The notes below the pieces were generated by a model. The model was given only the letters and a program-made list of their open reading frames with translations. It was not told where the DNA came from and searched no databases. From positions 1-6,275 of the forward strand of contig URQF01000081.1 in the NCBI GenBank assembly GCA_900549915.1: a stretch of 6,275 nucleotides of DNA, written 5' to 3'. Below, in pieces: positions 6,065 to 6,275 of this stretch (positions within the stretch are counted from its first letter, which is position 1; each line of letters begins with the position of its first letter). Position numbers and translations under genes: made by a program. Source of the stretch: an uncultured Mollicutes bacterium (GTDB lineage Bacteria > Bacillota_I > Bacilli_A > RFN20 > CAG-288).

Positions 6065-6188
6065 AAATCAAATCCTCCATGATAAGTTCCGCTTCTATTA
6101 TAGTTGAGAAATCAGAAAGACAAAAGTTCTTATTCTCGGTTTTGTACTGAAAACGATCACATACATACTGAAGTAATTCCTTATTCAT
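6057..6188 (-). CDS. Possible 43-aa small protein overlapping the 76-aa gene
   Basis: ATG at 6186-6188 to TAA at 6057-6059. The product begins MNKELLQYVCDRFQYK and ends AELIMEDLIYD, with composition typical of a real protein and no family recognised. Its last codons overlap the start of the 76-aa gene (TATGACTAA), and the GGAGG of that gene lies inside it, an arrangement often seen for coupled genes. Against it, the ribosome binding site is weak (AAGAAAACTCTT before ATG) and the predicted -10 box of the 76-aa gene lies within it. An open frame from the right ends in TGA overlapping this ATG by 4 nt (ATGA), which would support an operon if that frame is coding. Confidence 0.4.
   Translation of the reverse strand: MNKELLQYVCDRFQYKTENKNFCLSDFSTIIEAELIMEDLIYD
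6097..6123 (-). promoter_or_regulatory. Promoter for the 76-aa gene
   Basis: On the minus strand TTGTCT (6118-6123) and TATAAT (6097-6102) are separated by 15 nt, shorter than the ideal 17. Transcription from about 6090 would give a leader of about 26 nt containing GGAGG at 6074-6078. Confidence 0.5.
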
Positions 6189-6214
6189 AAGAGTTTTCTT
6201 AGGGCAATCGCAAG

Positions 6215-6252
6215 AAAGGGGAAATGCTGTTGATTAGGGCATTTCCTTTTTT
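6215..6252 (+). terminator. Hairpin with plus-strand U-tract, role uncertain
   Basis: GGAAATGC (6220-6227) pairs perfectly with GCATTTCC (6239-6246) across an 11-nt loop. The stem extends by two G-T and three A-T pairs to 6215/6251, and TTTTTT (6247-6252) follows on the plus strand. No plus-strand gene is visible before it. On the minus strand the stem keeps its 8-bp core but the following tract (CCTTTCTT) is weaker. It may end an unseen minus-strand gene, end a plus-strand small RNA, or be a leader attenuator of a plus-strand gene beyond the window. Confidence 0.5.
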
Positions 6253-6275
6253 CTTGAAGATATTGTATTGTATGC

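Noticed and set aside
6079..6150. 23-aa plus-strand ORF (MISSASIIVEK...) that could feed the plus-strand hairpin at 6215
   Set aside because: There is no ribosome binding site or convincing promoter, and it is antisense to the leader of the 76-aa gene.
1..6275. CRISPR array, transposase, tRNA/rRNA or alternative genetic code
   Set aside because: No regularly spaced direct repeats, mobile-element proteins, cloverleaf or rRNA sequence were seen. Trp is encoded by TGG and no gene needs TGA read as Trp.

Overview
The window is a moderately AT-rich bacterial segment with standard-code genes (TGG for Trp, stops TAA/TAG), clear AGGAG-type ribosome binding sites, TATAAT -10 boxes and U-tract terminators. 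Together with Firmicutes-like protein sequences, this suggests a low-GC Gram-positive, probably a Bacilli/Erysipelotrichia-type gut or host-associated organism. The lineage is an inference; no rRNA or other marker gene is present. Coding density is high and there is no sign of prophage, insertion sequence or CRISPR.

Layout: (i) 2-1768, plus strand, is the 3' part of a gene for an ABC ATPase fused to a MacB/FtsX-type permease; its start lies left of the window. (ii) It converges, through a good bidirectional terminator at about 1775-1810, on a minus-strand three-gene operon running 4711 to 1815. The order is a 333-aa protein I do not recognise, then an aldose 1-epimerase (galM), then pseudouridine-5'-phosphate glycosidase (psuG), with 11-12 nt gaps. 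A TATAAT box lies just upstream at 4755-4760. (iii) Further right, still on the minus strand, a second unit carries an 82-aa two-helix membrane protein whose end overlaps the start of uracil-DNA glycosylase (ung) by 20 nt. (iv) A third minus-strand unit carries a 76-aa protein, possibly related to the N-terminal anti-sigma domain of RsgI, with its own promoter and terminator. A 43-aa reading frame overlaps its start. The right-hand end (6189-6275) has a strong hairpin and an unresolved open frame.

Functional picture: galM and psuG both act on C1 of sugars. PsuG cleaves pseudouridine 5'-phosphate to uracil plus ribose 5-phosphate, but the kinase PsuK that makes its substrate is not in view. 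Ung is a housekeeping base-excision enzyme; its catalytic Asp, Asn and His are present, but the His after the DPY motif is replaced by Tyr. I see no clearly new multi-gene system. The best leads are the unrecognised protein heading the galM-psuG operon, the small RsgI-N-like protein with its overlapping mini-ORF, and the membrane protein translationally overlapped with ung.
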